A model generated the notes under the pieces. That model was not told the DNA's origin, did not search any database, and was given only the letters and a program-made list of their open reading frames with translations. Shown in pieces: positions 12,944 to 12,987 of a DNA stretch of 12,987 nucleotides. Position 1 is the first letter of the stretch. Each line of letters starts with the position of its first letter. Made by a program: the position numbers and the translations under genes. Origin of the DNA: an uncultured Alistipes sp. (GTDB lineage: Bacteria > Bacteroidota > Bacteroidia > Bacteroidales > Rikenellaceae); assembly GCA_900546065.1 (NCBI GenBank), contig URBK01000037.1, positions 1 through 12,987 on the forward strand, read 5' to 3'.

Positions 12944-12978
12944 ACAAAAAAAGAGGTCGCAACGCATTGCGACCTCTT
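12944..12978 (-). terminator. Intrinsic terminator of a gene beyond the right edge
   Basis: AAGAGGTCGCAA (12951-12962) is perfectly complementary to TTGCGACCTCTT (12967-12978) around a CGCA loop. The A-run at 12945-12952 becomes a U-run on the minus strand, so it should end a minus-strand transcript that enters from the right. On the plus strand CTTCCTTT follows, so weak termination in that direction is also possible. Confidence 0.88.
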
Positions 12979-12987
12979 CCTTTCGAG

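Overview
The window looks like a chromosomal segment of a GC-rich member of the Bacteroidales, most like Alistipes/Rikenellaceae. This is inferred from three things: several promoters of the Bacteroidetes type (TTTG, 19-21 bp, TAnnTTTG), almost no Shine-Dalgarno sequences, and gene families typical of that order (DUF3853, TIGR04076, the exbB-unknown-exbD-exbD block). The middle (about 800-12300) is GC-rich and mostly housekeeping or conserved. Both edges (about 1-680 and 12360-12950) are strongly AT-rich and look accessory.

Left edge, 1-1130: an AT-rich stretch carries a small excisionase-like DNA-binding protein (DUF3853 type, 319-591). It is followed by a perfect consensus promoter (599-630) that points at the 3' end of a tRNA-Cys(GCA) gene (719-789, minus strand). 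This looks like the end of an integrated element next to a tRNA attachment site, although no integrase and no second att copy lie in the window. The tRNA has a hairpin/U-tract terminator (671-711) and a consensus promoter about 260 bp upstream (1051-1081). The purine-rich leader in between is unexplained. A probable divergent promoter (1095-1127) faces dprA.

Core block 1, 1519-6311, all plus strand and tightly packed: dprA (DNA-uptake/recombination mediator); a membrane-embedded M50/site-2-protease-like zinc metalloprotease whose start lies in a perfect 21-bp tandem duplication; a TatD-family metal-dependent hydrolase that overlaps it by 10 bp; a TIGR04076 small protein behind its own TACATTTG box; and a cytoplasmic type I L-asparaginase (ansA).

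Core block 2, 6340-8930, plus strand: promoter, long structured leader, exbB, an unassigned four-helix membrane protein, exbD, second exbD, strong intrinsic terminator. This is an energy-transducing proton-channel module for TonB-dependent outer-membrane transport or a related envelope machine. No TonB gene is present in the window.

Block 3, 8931-12233: a gene-poor, purine-rich 630-bp spacer with short tandem repeats; an AraC-family regulator (9559-10410) followed by a 13-bp hairpin; and a separately promoted exported Gfo/Idh/MocA oxidoreductase (10923-12233). Right edge: an AT-rich minus-strand gene for a small predicted lipoprotein (12440-12841), then a perfect 12-bp hairpin terminator (12944-12978) that probably ends a minus-strand transcript entering from beyond the window.

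No CRISPR array, rRNA, insertion sequence or complete mobile element is visible. The best leads for something new are the outward-facing promoter at the tRNA-Cys junction, the unassigned four-helix subunit of the Exb operon, and the M50 protease with the duplicated start region.
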